Part shown: piece after piece, positions 38,504-53,169 of the stretch | Numbering within the stretch: the stretch's first letter is position 1 | Layout: each line of letters begins with the position of its first letter | Assembly (NCBI GenBank): GCA_026826555.1 | Contig: JAKSZT010053881.1 | Span: forward strand, 2,151,051 to 2,215,050 | Source: Tolypeutes matacus | Lineage: Eukaryota; Chordata; Mammalia; Cingulata; Chlamyphoridae | Length of the DNA stretch: 64,000 bases | Reading direction: 5' to 3' | Position numbers and translations under genes: made by a program | Notes under the pieces: generated by a model | Told to the model about the DNA's origin: nothing | Database searches by the model: none | The model's input: only the letters and a program-made list of their open reading frames with translations

Positions 38504-38967
38504 TTGTTCGTGTACCTTCCCATGAAGGTCTGTCTTTCAATCTCTGCTTTCCTGTGTTTTGGTCTGGCCAGAGCCGAGATTCAAAGCAGACTCTGCTGAC
38601 AAAATTCATTGAAGAGAAGACTCTGACCCCCTCCCTCTTATAACAGCTAACAGGGAGGAAGATGTCTGTTCCCCTCTCAGTAGGCTTCAGTGAGCCAGGG
38701 GTTTTAACCCAGCTTAATATTTTGGGGGTGGGGGGGAGCCCTTCCTGGCCACTGTGTGTTTGGTAACTCACGTTTGTTGTTTTGGGTTCTTCATCTCTCT
38801 GTCCTTTACCCTCCTGGGAGCTGTGTAGCACTGTCCTGGTCTGCTGACCCCCAAAGCAGGTCCCTCAGACAGCTTTTATTCCTTTTTCAGTTGTTTTTGT
38901 AAGAGAGTTGACCCCTGCCTGCCCACTCTGATGTCATCTTTCTGGAATACACATCTATTGTGTTTTT

Positions 38968-39061
38968 TTTTTTTAATTTTACCGGGAGGTCCTGGGTATC
39001 GAATCCAGGTCCCTCCATATGGGAGACGGTCACCCAACCATTTGAGCCACATCCACCCCCC
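38968..39061 (-). mobile_element. DAS-type SINE, 5' half only, at the copy C / copy B junction
   Basis: Minus-strand head GGGGTGGATGTGGCTCAAAT with B-box-like GGATTCGATACC and a short A tail. Flanks TCTATTGTGTTTTT and TCTACTGTATTTTT (38954-38967 and 39062-39075) are an approximate TSD that reuses the copy C TSD sequence, so it landed after copy C. Confidence 0.82.
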
Positions 39062-39164
39062 TCTACTGTATTTTTAATCCCAATTATTGTATCTTTCATT
39101 AGCATAGCTCTGTTATTTTTCTATCCAAGATTTCAAATTTTTCTTTGTGCTCACTCAGTGTCTT

Positions 39165-39352
39165 TTTTTTTTTTTTTTTTAAGATTTTATTTATTTATTC
39201 ATTTATACCCCCCTTGCTGCTTGTGCTCACCGGGCCAGCCAACCACGCCGTGCGGGCGGGCCCGCCCCCACCATGAGGCCCCGAGAATCGAACCCGGGGC
39301 CTCCCACATGGCAAATGGGAGCCCCACCGATTGAGCCACAGCCGCTTCCCGT
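39165..39352 (-). mobile_element. DAS-type SINE in L1 copy B ORF1, TSD CTCAGTGTCTT
   Basis: Minus-strand head GGGAAGCGGCTGTGGCTCAA, B-box-like GGTTCGATTCT, GC-rich body and (TAAA)n plus A tail. TSD perfect at 39154-39164 and 39353-39363. Same subfamily as 11692 and 17442. Confidence 0.94.
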
Positions 39353-39559
39353 CTCAGTGTCTTCTTAATGTCTTTTATTTCTTTAGTCATGTTGTCCTTC
39401 AACCCCATGATTTGATATAGGAGATTTGTATGAACCTTACTGATTAGCTGTTTCAAGTCCTGTGTCTCACCTGGAGCTTTGATTTGTTCCTTTGCCTGGG
39501 TCATATCTTCCTTTTTCTCTGTATGGCTTGTAATTTTTTGCTGATGTCTAGGCACCTGA

Positions 39560-40469
39560 TTCTGATGCTGAGTTTATTCTTATGTTCAGTTTTTCTCTTG
39601 CCTAGGGATTTACTGTTAAGTAGTTGTGTACTACCACTGTTCTTTGACTGTTGGTTTAACTTGTTTAGATATTTAGGATTGTCCCCATTTAACAGCTCAA
39701 ACCAGGGCTAAGGACCCAGTAATGGGGTTGAGGCCAGTTTCTGAGGACCTTGAAGAGGGTGGCAGTAAAGTCACCTGCTTGCCTCTTTATTATTTTTCCT
39801 TTTTCGTGCACATTTCTGGTCTCATAGCTCAGACTCCAGGTGCTAGGGGGGAATGCATTTGGAATAACTCCAATGTTGGTGGTGCAGAAGCAATGTCCTC
39901 AGAGTTGGTCATGCCTCACAAATAAACTTCATTAGAAGTTGTTCCCTTCCCTTAGCTGGCCACACCCTCCCTCCCTCTGCCTCCTTAGCAACAAGCCAGG
40001 GGCAGTAGGGAGGGTGATTGAGAAGGCAAATTATCTTTAGCTTCCTGCAGGCTCTCAGAGCAAACAATCCCGTGGTCCTGACTAGCTTGGTAATGTGCTA
40101 CCAATGCAGCATACCAAGTTCACTGGCCAAAACCTGGATTTCCTGTAGGCTAGGCAAAGAGCAGCTCTGTAACCTCCTTAGTTTGCAGTCACTGCAGTTC
40201 ACAGCTGCTGCAGTCCGCAGACCGCTATTTGCTCCATAGGTGGGGGAATGGGTGCCTGCTGCTGCTTTAGCAGCTCTACTCATGGGATTTTTCAGCCAGG
40301 TGGGCCTCCTTTCCTTCACTTCTCTCTCTTCTTGGTGGTGTCTCACCTTCCCCTGGTGTCCTGAGCCCCAGAGCAGCCCTCCAGACAATCTCTGCCTGTC
40401 CTCTAGCTATTTTTTCTGGGAGAAAAGTGATCCCTCTGCCTCTCTAATCCTCCATCTTCCTGGAAGTCC
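39560..40469 (-). promoter_or_regulatory. LINE-1 copy B 5'UTR
   Basis: GC-richer 0.9-kb block between the ORF1 start (39555) and the 5' terminus. The L1 internal promoter role is known for the family and inferred here. It retains the CTTCCAGGAAGATGG terminus. Confidence 0.6.
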
Positions 40470-40491
40470 AAAATAAAAAGTTTTTTTCTAA

Positions 40492-41210
40492 AAAAAGAAT
40501 GTATACAGCAGCATTGAAAATAGTAGACAAAAACTGGAAAATTCCCAAATATACATCAGCAGTAAAATGAATAAATACATTAGGGAATTTTTTTTTTTTT
40601 TTAACCACAGAATACCAAACAGCAGTGGAAATGAATGAACTACAGCTATATGCATCAATATAGATCAAAACAGAAAGTCACAGAAGAGTTCATATAGTAT
40701 GACTTTAATAATATAAAGCTAAAAGGCAAGCAAAACTAAACATATAATTTAGGAATGCATATATAGAGGTGAAACTCAAAGAAAGACAAGGCAATGACTA
40801 ACACAGAATTCAGGGCAGTGGTTTGCCTTAAGCTGAGAGGAGGGAGAGGTTGCAAGTGGGATACCACACAGCATTTCTAGTATCGCTAATATTCTATTTC
40901 TTAAATTGGGTGGTGGGTACCAGGAGTTCATTTTATTATTGTTTTTTTTTTTTTTTTGAGGTACCAGGGGCTGTGTCTTGAAACCAGGACCTTGTATGTG
41001 GGAAGCTGGTGCTCAATCACTGACACATCAGCTCCCCTGAGTTGCTTTTTTTGCTCGTTTTGCCTGTTGTTTGTTTTTTTTAGGAGGCACCAGGAACTGA
41101 ACCTGGGACCTACCATGTGGGAAGCAGGTGCTCAATAGCTTGAGTCACATCTGCTCTCTTATTATTGGTCTTTAAATGGTACATAAACATTTTATAACTC
41201 TTTTTTTTCA
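40492..41210 (+). repeat. Old L1 3'-end fragment, split by a SINE
   Basis: AAAAACTGGAAAATTCCCAA, ATACATCAGCAGTAAAATGA, CAGAATACCAAACAGCAGTG and CAGGGCAGTGGTTTGCC follow the order of mammalian old-L1 3' ends. Interrupted at 40942-41158. It follows directly after the half-L1 end at the copy B right TSD. Confidence 0.68.
40942..41158 (-). mobile_element. Dimeric DAS-type SINE, TSD TTATTATTG
   Basis: Two tRNA-like modules in tandem on the minus strand: one at about 41070-41158 (GTGACTCAAGCTATTGAGCA) and one at about 40958-41035 (GAGCTGATGTGTCAGTGATT), each with a decayed B box, joined by a T-rich linker on plus. TSD at 40933-40941 and 41159-41167. Confidence 0.85.
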
Positions 41211-41654
41211 ATGTACTATGTATAACACAATAGAAATGCAGTAGAGGTAAGTTGATGTTGTATATTTAAGAGACTTGGTTTTGAACAATTTTTGCCAGTA
41301 GATGCTTGCCTGACTGACAGATTTCCTAGGAGAAACTGGAATTGGAAAGGAGCTTTCCTTCTGTCCATTTCCTGATAAATTATTAATGAAGTCCTGAGTT
41401 ACAGAAGGACGCGTATGCTGAGCACATGGAAAGTGCTACATATTTCTGTTTCTTACCCAACTCTATCTCATATAAAAACTGAGAAGTAGGAAACAGAGGG
41501 CAGGACCAGACATTACTAGGTGCTTCCTCCTTGGATTCAGAATACAGGTGATGAGTGAGATGCCGAGCAGAGAAAGATCATAATATCCCAATACTACCAC
41601 AGTTTTGACAAAAATAACTATTAAGATATTAACCTAACTATTGAATATACCACA

Positions 41655-42165
41655 TCTGTGCTGGTGGTTTGAGTCTTTTGTGGACCCCAGAAAATCCTTA
41701 CCTTAAGGTGAACCCATTCCTGTGCCTGTAAACCCATTGTAGATGAGACCTTTTGATTAGAATCTGTAAAGGGCCTTTGATAAGATTGCAGGACCCAGGG
41801 TAGGTCTTAATCCTCTTACTGGAGTCCTTGATAAACAGAGGACTAAAAAGCTGCAGACATAGAGAAAAAGCCGCAGAGATGGGGAGAAGGAACCCAGAAG
41901 CTCAGAGAGGAACCCAGGAGAAAAGAAGCTACAGATGGAGCAGGTTCTCACTGCTGAAGCAATGAGACCTGGAAGAGAAGCAGATGCCTCCATGTGCCTT
42001 GACATGTAAGAGAGGCTCCGGGATTGCTGGTCTCCTGATGATGCCTTGATTTGGACACTTAGCCTCAGAACTGAAAGCTTTAAACCTAATAAATTCCCAT
42101 TGTAAAAGCCAACCTATTTCTGGTATATTGCTCCCAGCAGTCTTTAGAAAACTAAAAGGACTCCC
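41655..42165 (+). mobile_element. Solitary LTR, ERVL-MaLR-like, xenarthran type
   Basis: About 510 bp starting TGTGCTGGTGGTTTGAGTCT, with CTGGAGTCCTTGATAAACAG, CCTAATAAATTCCCATTG (polyadenylation signal) and an end TTTCTGGTATATTGCTCCCA. No internal retroviral coding on either side, so a solo LTR or MaLR-type non-autonomous element. Family name not assigned. Confidence 0.6.
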
Positions 42166-45685
<3,520 letters not shown>

Positions 45686-45686
45686 T

Positions 45687-45723
<37 letters not shown>

Positions 45724-46380
45724 CAGTCACATCTATATAAACAAAGTCATCAGGACAGTTATACCACAGACATTGGTGATAGATAGTATGTTACTTTCAT
45801 AGTTAAGGCATGGGCAAGTTTAAACACTTTTTAAACATCAAGTAAACAGTGTTGAGAATTGCAGGACCATATGGCATCAGATCGACAAGGCTAACCTCAG
45901 GGAGATTTCTGGGGAAGCAACAGGGCGGCTGTCCACTGTGAACCGCATACTCTTGGCACAGGGGTTCCAGTGAATCAGACAAACTCAGCTGCAAACAGGC
46001 CCAGTGTTGCCTTTACACATGCGCCCACAGCAAGCCAACGCTTCAGGCAGTCAGAACACTAAATATAACTATAGGAATGGGAATTTTTACAGGAAAAGAT
46101 CCAAACCATGAACCTTCAAGAAACTGCCCATTCTGTGGTTACACAGCCATGGTTAATGTTGATTTAATTAACTTTTAAGAGGGGGTTAAAAATACGACCA
46201 AACAACACAGCCACCTTTCATTGAGACCTTAACCCTGCAGAATGGAATGCAGAGTTACTCAAGATGGAGAGAAACTACCAGAACAAACAATATTAATTCC
46301 AAAGGTTGAGCTGAATGGGCCTATTTTACCCCATGAAATTAGTAATATAAAGGGTAAACTAGAGAAATGATCTTAATTAA
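45686..46380 (-). other. Poly(T)-headed segment, possible minus-strand retrocopy
   Basis: A run of about 33 T at 45686-45718 is followed by mixed-composition sequence without any repeat family I know. On the minus strand this would be a transcript body ending in poly(A), but no AATAAA lies just before the tract and no TSD was found. Low confidence. Confidence 0.35.
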
Positions 46381-46469
46381 TTTAAATCTTACCTATATAA
46401 ATTTCCATATTCTATTCTAGGGATTTAAAAGAACTTCCTTCCATTCCTTTTGACTCGCTATGAATTTTT

Positions 46470-46874
46470 TTTTTTTTCAGATTTATTTATTTCTCCCCAC
46501 CTCCTCGTTGTTTTGCGCTTGCTGTCTGCTGTCTGTGAGTTCTTCTGTATATGCTTGTCTTTTCTTTAGGCGGCACCGGGAACCAATCCTGGGACCTTCT
46601 GGAGGGGGAGAGAGGTGTTTACGCTCTGGCGCCACCTCAGCTCCCTGGTCTGCTGAATCTCTTATTGTCTCTCTTCTGAGTCTCTCTTTGTTGCATCATC
46701 TTGCTGCACCAGCTTTCTGTGCAGGCCAGCACTCCTGCGTGGGCCAGCTCTCCGCTAGGGCCAGCTCACCATGCAGGCCAGCTTGCTTTTCACCAGGAGG
46801 CCCCGGAAATTGAACCCTGGACCTCCTATATGGTAGACAGGAGCCCAATCGCTTGAGCCATAGCTGTTTCCCTT
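46470..46874 (-). mobile_element. Long DAS-type SINE (about 405 bp) with two tRNA-like modules
   Basis: Minus-strand head GGGAAACAGCTATGGCTCAA with a B-box-like site, then GC-rich repeats of GGCC(A/T)GC, then a second module near 46570-46640. The T tract at its left end is the tail. Flanks GCTATGAATTTTT (46457-46469) and GCTATGCATTTTT (46875-46887) are a 13-bp TSD with one mismatch. Confidence 0.9.
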
Positions 46875-46935
46875 GCTATGCATTTTTATTTCACTTTTTT
46901 ACTTTATACTCCCATTTCTTTCTGCCCCATCTTTT

Positions 46936-47208
46936 TTTTTAATATATTTTTTATTTTTTCTTGAAGATACTTAGATTACATAAAATGTTACATAAAAAAA
47001 TATAAGCGATTCCCATATGCCCCCCACACCACACCTCCCACTTTTCCCCACATTAACAACTTTTTTCATTAGTGTGGTACATTCATTGCAATTGATGAAC
47101 ACATTTTGGAGCACTGCCACTAATGATGGATTATAGTTTACATTGTAATTTACACTCTCTCCCACTCAATTATGTAGGTTATAGATTTATAATGGCCTGT
47201 ATCTGTCG
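46936..47208 (-). mobile_element. 5'-truncated young LINE-1 3'UTR, perfect 17-bp TSD
   Basis: TTTCTGCCCCATCTTTT occurs at 46919-46935 and 47209-47225. The insert is L1 3'UTR (CATATGCCCCCCACACCACA on plus) with its T-rich tail at the left. It lies 60 bp from the SINE before it. Same strand as DDAH1. Confidence 0.85.
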
Positions 47209-47414
47209 TTTCTGCCCCATCTTTTCTCCTCCCATCCTTTATGACTCTTTTTCTGGCTACAGTGGGCTCTGGCCACTTTTAATGCTTCTGGTCATTCAAC
47301 CCACACTTCTTTTTCTTCAACAGCTGGTAATTGAGGTAACTGTCTTTTCTTTTTCTTATCCCTCTTTCCCTCTCTTCCCACTCACACTGGGGAGTGTCAG
47401 GATAGTATAGAGTT

Positions 47415-47645
47415 ATGATCAAGAGCATGGGGTTCAAACCCTAGCTCTGCTACTTGTTAGCTGAGTGAGCTTGGGTTAACTTTCTGAGCCTCAGTTTTCT
47501 CATCTCTAAAATGGGTGCTTATTCATAATAGTATCAACTTCCTAGGCTCCCCCTGATCATTAAATACATGTAAAGCACTTAGCACAGAGCCTGGCATGTA
47601 GTAAATGTTCAATAAATATTAGGTATGACTTTCATTTTGATAAAC
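47415..47645 (+). repeat. MIR SINE
   Basis: Nearly whole MIR: GTTCAAACCCTAGCTCTGCT, CTGAGCCTCAGTTTTCTCAT, GCCTGGCATGTAGTAAATGT. Confidence 0.85.
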
Positions 47646-48249
47646 TCCAGCTTGTGCACACCCAATGACAAATACCTGTGTTATGCAACTGATCTGCAAG
47701 AGAAAAGTGGTTGCTTTTTCTTGCATTTGGACAAGTTTCTCATGTTTTACCACCTCATGACAGATCCCATCTGCTTTCCAGTGAATTAAAATTACAATCT
47801 TTTCTGCAAAGCTGGTGCAAAGATAGAGCACATACACTGAACACACATTTAAATTTAAATCATTTAAATTTCATTCCCTTCCAGCTCCTAGAAGCTGTCA
47901 GCTATGTGGTAGATTTCTTGAATGATCTCTGCTTTGAAACAATCCTCTGGAAGCACGGCCTAACGTGGGAAGAAAGCCTGTCTGGTAAGATGTCCCAAAG
48001 GACTCAAAAGACTGTCAGCCAAGATGATCTAGAATGATGATACTGACTGAGGATACCACCGTGCTAACCGACCCAAGCAATAAAGAACTGCCCTCTCCTC
48101 AATGCCTGATCTCCTTTTCTTACTTTTTCTGTTTACTCTCTTTTTACTTTCTTTTATGGCTCTCATTTCTCTCCCCTGATTTGTCTTATCAGGTTTACAT
48201 CGTCATTGTGATTTCTCATTTCACCCCTTTTGGGTCCTCATGTAAGTGG
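47646..48249. other. Intronic stretch, nothing recognised
   Basis: A 108-codon open frame at 47711-48037 has no family resemblance; no splice context. Confidence 0.3.
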
Positions 48250-48470
48250 AAAGAACCCAGGATATGAATGCTAGCTCTACCACTTATTAGCTATGTGATT
48301 TGTGAGGAGTTAACCTCTCTGAGCCTCAGTTTCCTCATCTTAAAACAGGGAAATGTTTTCTCTCTAACAGAGATCATATGAGTAACAGATGACATAATGC
48401 AAGTAAAGCACTGAAGCTCAATGCCTGGCACATTGTGCTCAAAACCATACCGTGCTGTACTATTATTTTG
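48250..48470 (+). repeat. MIR SINE
   Basis: ATGCTAGCTCTACCACTTAT, CTCTGAGCCTCAGTTTCCTC, AATGCCTGGCACATTGTGCT. Confidence 0.82.
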
Positions 48471-48699
48471 CCCTAAAGAAATAAAAGATATTTATACCAC
48501 TTTCAGCATTAAAAAAATCTTTTGAGCCCAACTCTTCTTCTCTTCTTGCAAAATCTCTCCCAAACCCCCAATATAAAAAACTCAATTTCCATAATATAAA
48601 ACAAGATCAATAAAAAACCTTAAAAACTTTTACTGAGAAGCTGTATTCACAATATCTTACAATAGCACTGTAATTAGCATAATACACTTGACTTAGATG

Positions 48700-48975
48700 T
48701 CAATATTTTCCAGTTAACCCTGTCCAAAGTTTATTTTTGCTGCATATTTTCAATAATGCCCATTCTGAATATTTCACATATTCCTGATGGACTTTCTGAA
48801 TGCGCTCATGAAGCCTGATGAACATTTCTGTGCCATGGCTCCAGTAAGAATTTGCATCAACCTCTACTTGCCGAGCCTCTTTCCTTAGCTGCATCTGCTC
48901 AATGGGCTTCCAGAAATCCTAACTACAAGTGAGGTTCTTGGACTTGGCCTGTTGGCTGCTGACAGGTCTCAGTCA
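48700..48975 (-). pseudogene. Protein-like remnant of unknown source (possible retrocopy)
   Basis: The minus-strand frame from about 48973 to 48700 reads SSQQAKSKNLTCS, a TAG at 48921-48919, then DFWKPIEQMQLRKEA, NSYWSHGTEMFIRLHERIQK and VHQEYVKYSEW. The composition is protein-like (charged, amphipathic helices) and unlike neighbouring chance frames. I do not recognise the family. No poly(A) or TSD was found, so it could be a decayed processed pseudogene, an old exon or chance. Confidence 0.35.
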
Positions 48976-49439
48976 CCCACAGCTGTACTGTGCAACTACA
49001 AACTGTGCTATCACCACTACATTTTCAATGCCCACTTAAAATTTCCTAGTTCCCTTTATAAGAGGTTTAAAATTATACTGTCATCCTCTCTGTATTCTTA
49101 TCTAGCTCCAAAGAGTTGAATAGCAGCAACTTAGCTTTGCTCGTGGTGAGATGGTTTCATTTCCTTAACTTGTTGCTGATTTTGTTTTGCTTTTTAACTC
49201 CAAGTGTGACATGTAGATAATGCTGAGGAAACCACTTAAGAAGCTCATGTAATGTCTCCAGCATGTCAAGGTACAGCTGCCTTAGAACTTGATGACACAT
49301 CAAAGTCACTTCTATTGTCCCTGGTCACACTAAAAAGGCCACATTGCCCTTCTCTATGCCACTTTAATCTTCTTTGCTACTCAGCACATCTTTGGTCACT
49401 GTGGCCACTTGGACTAGTATATTTCACCAATTTTACGAC

Positions 49440-49815
49440 AATGTTTAACTCATATATTCTCTCATTTGGTCAACGTTTCAGTTCAACAAACACTTAGTGG
49501 ATGCCAATTTTTTTTTTTTTTTTAAACCAGGCTACAGAGATTAAAACATCATAGCCCCTGCCCCTGGGTAGCTCACAATCTAGTGGGGGCAGATATACTT
49601 TATGACTACATAGTGACGATACAATGGAATATCTGTTGTGATGCTCACAACTCCGCAAGTTAGAAAGGGTGTGCATTAGTATAACCATTTTACATATAAG
49701 TAAACTGAGGCTAAGGGAGGTGACCTGTTTAGAATCCAGACCTCCTGAGCCCATCCCCATGTTTATTCCACAGTGTGATTGCAATTCTCCTGAGGTCTCA
49801 TCATAGAGCACAGAC
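49440..49815. repeat. L2/MIR-like ancient repeat remnants with T tract
   Basis: CTCACAATCTAGTGGGGGCA resembles ancient repeat ends, and ATTTTACATATAAGTAAACTGAGGC is the MIR core in minus orientation. A run of 16 T lies near 49507-49523. Confidence 0.55.
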
Positions 49816-50269
49816 CACATCAAAATCAGAGCTCATACCTGCTTTCCAACTTTGTGCATTCAAGTACATTGGGCGCTGTGAGATCCCGTGCCAAGGTGAC
49901 TGGATTCCTAATAAACCTTTATTGAGAAGCTATATCAGAAATGAGTGACATCGGCAAAGGTACCACACTAATGCAAAATGTTAATTATAGGGAAAACTGT
50001 GTGTGGGGGCGGGGGTATATGGGAAGTATTTTCTCCATGATTTTTCTATAAATCTATAACTACTCTAATGAGAAAATTAACAAAACATAATGAAAACACA
50101 AATTAGTGACATCTCTGCACATTAGGGCCTTAGGATACTAAGCATGATTAAGAACCCTAAGTAATGTGAACAGAATGTATAAAGCACAGTAGGACTGTTC
50201 ACCAAGGGCAGCCTGCATATTAATTACCTCCCTTCAATTTTGGGTTGCCTTAGGTTTGGGCAGTGGTTC

Positions 50270-50485
50270 AGCTCCCTGGTCTGCTGCGTCTCTTATTGTC
50301 TGTCTTCTGTGTCTCTTTTTATTGCGTCATCTTGCTGTGCCAGCGCTCTGAGCAGGCCAGCTCTCCGTGCAGGCCATCTCACTGCTCAGGCCAGCTTGCT
50401 TTTCACCAGGAGACCCTGGGAATCGAACCCTAGACTTCGTATATGGTAGATAGGAGCCCAATCACTTGAGCCACATCTACTTCCC
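50270..50485 (-). mobile_element. DAS-type SINE lacking its 3' end
   Basis: Collinear with the first half of the 46470-46874 copy (shares CAGCTCCCTGGTCTGCTG and CTTGCTTTTCACCAGGAG). Minus-strand head GGGAAGTAGATGTGGCTCAA. No A tail and no clear TSD, so the 3' half was lost or never copied. Confidence 0.82.
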
Positions 50486-50569
50486 ATAATTCAGTCTTAA
50501 ACCTCCTTAAATAAAAATACACTGGAATCTTTTCTCTATACTTTGATTTTAGGACAAAGTTCTTAGAAG

Positions 50570-50830
50570 CATATAGATAGTATTGATAATAGCAAATAAT
50601 ATTTATATAGTCTTAGTATGTTCCAGGCACTTTGCTAAGAATTCATATTTAACTTATCTAATACTCATAACAAGATGAAGCAAGTATAGCATTGCTGCTA
50701 TATGAGGAAACTGAGGTACCAGTAGGAAGATAAATTGCCCAAGGCATCATAGTGGGCAACGAGCAGAACTGAGATTTGAAATTAAAGAGATCTGCTCTGA
50801 AGTTTGTGTTCTTTTCTCTATAATATCGTC
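50570..50830 (-). repeat. MIR SINE (minus orientation)
   Basis: GTTCCAGGCACTTTGCTAAG, TATATGAGGAAACTGAGGTA and AATTGCCCAAGGCATCATAG on plus are the MIR complement. Confidence 0.82.
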
Positions 50831-51364
50831 ATTAAGGAAAAAAATAAGGTATCTACTATTCAGTCAAAGGAAAATGAATGTTAGAATGAATCTGAGGAGC
50901 TATGCCTTTGAAAAACAGATTATGTTCACTCTCATTTATTTATCTGGACAAAAAGGTAGAATCTTAAACACTCTGGAGGAATGAAGGAACAGAGGCTACA
51001 AACTGCAGATTTGGTTTGGTTTCTAAAGATCCTAATTTCTGCTTTCCCAAGCATATATAAACTAAGGTTAATGAATTTTGGGAGACTCTACTTCATCCTT
51101 CCAATTTCTAGATCAGATTATCAGAAGGAGTTAATTGTGGAAAAATCTTTAAGCAGTTAACAATGTATTTTAAATGCAGTGAGATTATAAAAGCCTATGG
51201 ACATGCAGACACACTCCAAACCAAGGCGCCACAAACACTTCAAACCAATCCAATGAATTTAGAAAGGTGACAAGGGTTTCAAGTTATCAAGCAGAGTCAA
51301 GTATATGTCATTTATCCTGTGATTATTTTGGGAACTCATGATACTTACAGGATTATCAAAATGA

Positions 51365-51952
51365 ATGAAATATTGATTGTGTTTGTAAACTGGTCTGTTC
51401 CTCTGGGCATATTAGATTGTATTAAATTCAGAGGTTTCACTTTTATTTGATTAAATTATGATTAGGGCTTTGATTGGGTCAAGTCAGTAGGACGTTGAAT
51501 CCCTGCCCCTGTGGTGGGCGGGGACTCACAGAGAAAACAACACCGCAAAGGAGAGTTTTAGTTTTGATGCTGGAACCCTGGGGAGAAAGCCAAACCATTC
51601 GCCTGATAGTTTAGAGCTGGCCTTATGGAGAGAGCAGAGCAGCTGAGCCTGAAAAGAAACAAGCCCCGGGAAAAGAGGTGAGCCTTTTGCCAGCTTATAG
51701 ATGAGATCAGAAGAAGCTAGACCCACAGAGTCTTAACAGGGAAAGAGGAAGTCTGAACCCTCAGAGACATCGCCCGCCATCTTGTTTCAACACGTGGCAA
51801 CAGACTTTTAGTGAAGAACTAACTTTGAGTTGAACTCTTTAAGGCCTTGTAACCGTAAGCTTCTACCCCAAATAAATATCCTTTATAAAAGCCAACAGAT
51901 TTCTCGTATTTTGCATCAGCACCCCTTTGGCTGACTAATACAACCATTTCAT
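51365..51952 (+). mobile_element. Solitary LTR, ERVL-MaLR-like, second type
   Basis: About 590 bp. AAATTATGATTAGGGCTTTG, GGTGGGCGGGGACTCACAGA, CCCAAATAAATATCCTTTAT (polyadenylation signal) and end TTGGCTGACTAATACAA, which is the usual MaLR-type terminus. Shares the AAAAGCCAAC block after the signal with the LTR at 41655. No internal coding. Confidence 0.62.
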
Positions 51953-53169
51953 TCATTTTCCTTTTATTGAACTTTTGAAATAATAACTATATGAATAAGA
52001 TCTCTTGAAACATTTCCCACAGACTGTTGAAAAATCCATTGCATTTTTTTCCCACTGATTTCTTGGATTTTTGAACTTACTGATTTATTTCTAGTGACAA
52101 GTTCTAAAACTTGAACAGGATATTTAGCTACTTGGTTTCCTTTTTTGTAAAAATGGGGGGCAGAGCTCTAAAAGTGAGGTCATTTCCATCTCTAGAATTC
52201 TTAGAGTTGTAGTCTCAAAACAATTTTTGGTATTCATAAATATGACCCTAACTGTAGTCCTATTTCCTTCCCAAAGAGTTTACTGAAAACATCCCAGATG
52301 GTTATTCACGAGCAAAGGAGTACAGTGTTTAACCAAATGCAATAAGAAGCAGGAGTCTAGGTTTATGTATGGATAGGGGAAGGGGAGGGTAAATCCAAAA
52401 GTGGATTAAAAAATCCCCAAAGGGTGGAATCCCTCAACAATGAACAGAAGGATTTTTGCTGCAGTAGGAAAAACCAAATCTAGCAAACACTGTGTGTGAG
52501 TGTCATGTCAACACTAATTTATGATATGCATATTTTATATTTTTTGGAGTAAACTATCACAGTTTCTCCAAGGCTGCTAATTAACTGTCAAAAGTGAGAA
52601 TAGTTATAATACATTGAGCATCTATAATGCCTTTTCCGTGAGAAGATAGATGTCAGGTCCTGCTTAGTTCCTGACCTCTGCTTACTTTCTCATCTTCACA
52701 TATTGTATAAGATATGGACTTTGTCCCTACCCAGTTCCCGGGATTAATCTTGACCTGAGAAAGGAGGGCCTCACAAGATGAGAAAGGAGGGTCAATTCTC
52801 TGAGGCTCAGCATCAACTCATTCTTTCTGCTTTGTCCTACTCCAGGCCATGTAACAGGGCATTGCTTTGGTTCTCTGCCCTGGAGTCTTTTTCTAGTAAC
52901 TTATTCCAGTCCCTTCCAATGAGTACAGGTCCTGCTCTGTGCTCCTCCCCAAGGATGTGAGACTCGGTCTTACAACTCAGCACTGTAGGTGGGCTTTCCA
53001 GATGCCTACTATGTGTAAGATCCTTGTCATCTCCTTCCATTTCCTCAATTCAACATACAATCAGTATCACCAAGGCGTACAGAATCTATTTAACTACTTG
53101 GAACTCCAGTCCCATTTTACAATTTTTATGCCACAGATTTATTATCATTAATAAGTAAAATTTGTTTAT
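51953..53169. other. Intronic stretch, nothing recognised
   Basis: No supported feature. Confidence 0.3.

Larger units (their letters stand above)
32127..38955 (-). mobile_element. Full-length LINE-1 (copy C) inserted into copy B ORF1
   Basis: The 3' end lies at 32127 (minus), the 5' end near 38950 (TTCCAGAAAGATGACATC). The flanks TATTGTATTTTT (32115-32126) and TATTGTGTTTTT (38956-38967) are a 12-bp TSD with one mismatch, and copy B ORF1 sequence is collinear across the junction. More diverged from copy A than copy B is in places. Interrupted by the LYRM4 retrocopy at 33798-34445. Same strand as DDAH1. Confidence 0.9.
27000..40469 (-). mobile_element. Full-length LINE-1 (copy B), split by copy C and SINEs; TSD AAAATAAAAAGTTTTTTT
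   Basis: The element itself is 27000-32114 plus 39076-40469. On the minus strand the 5' end is at 40469 (CTTCCAGGAAGATGGAGGAT), ORF1 starts at 39555, ORF2 fills 31.0-28.0 kb, and the 3'UTR reaches 27000. The 18-bp word at 26981-26998 recurs perfectly at 40470-40487, both inside the old half-L1 end, proving a single insertion. Interrupted by SINEs at 31132-31313 and 39165-39352, a small retroposed piece at about 30390-30487 and L1 copy C. Same strand as DDAH1. Confidence 0.93.

Noticed and set aside
46460..46813. 117-codon plus-strand open frame
   Set aside because: It lies wholly within a DAS-type SINE read antisense; several similar frames fall on other SINEs.
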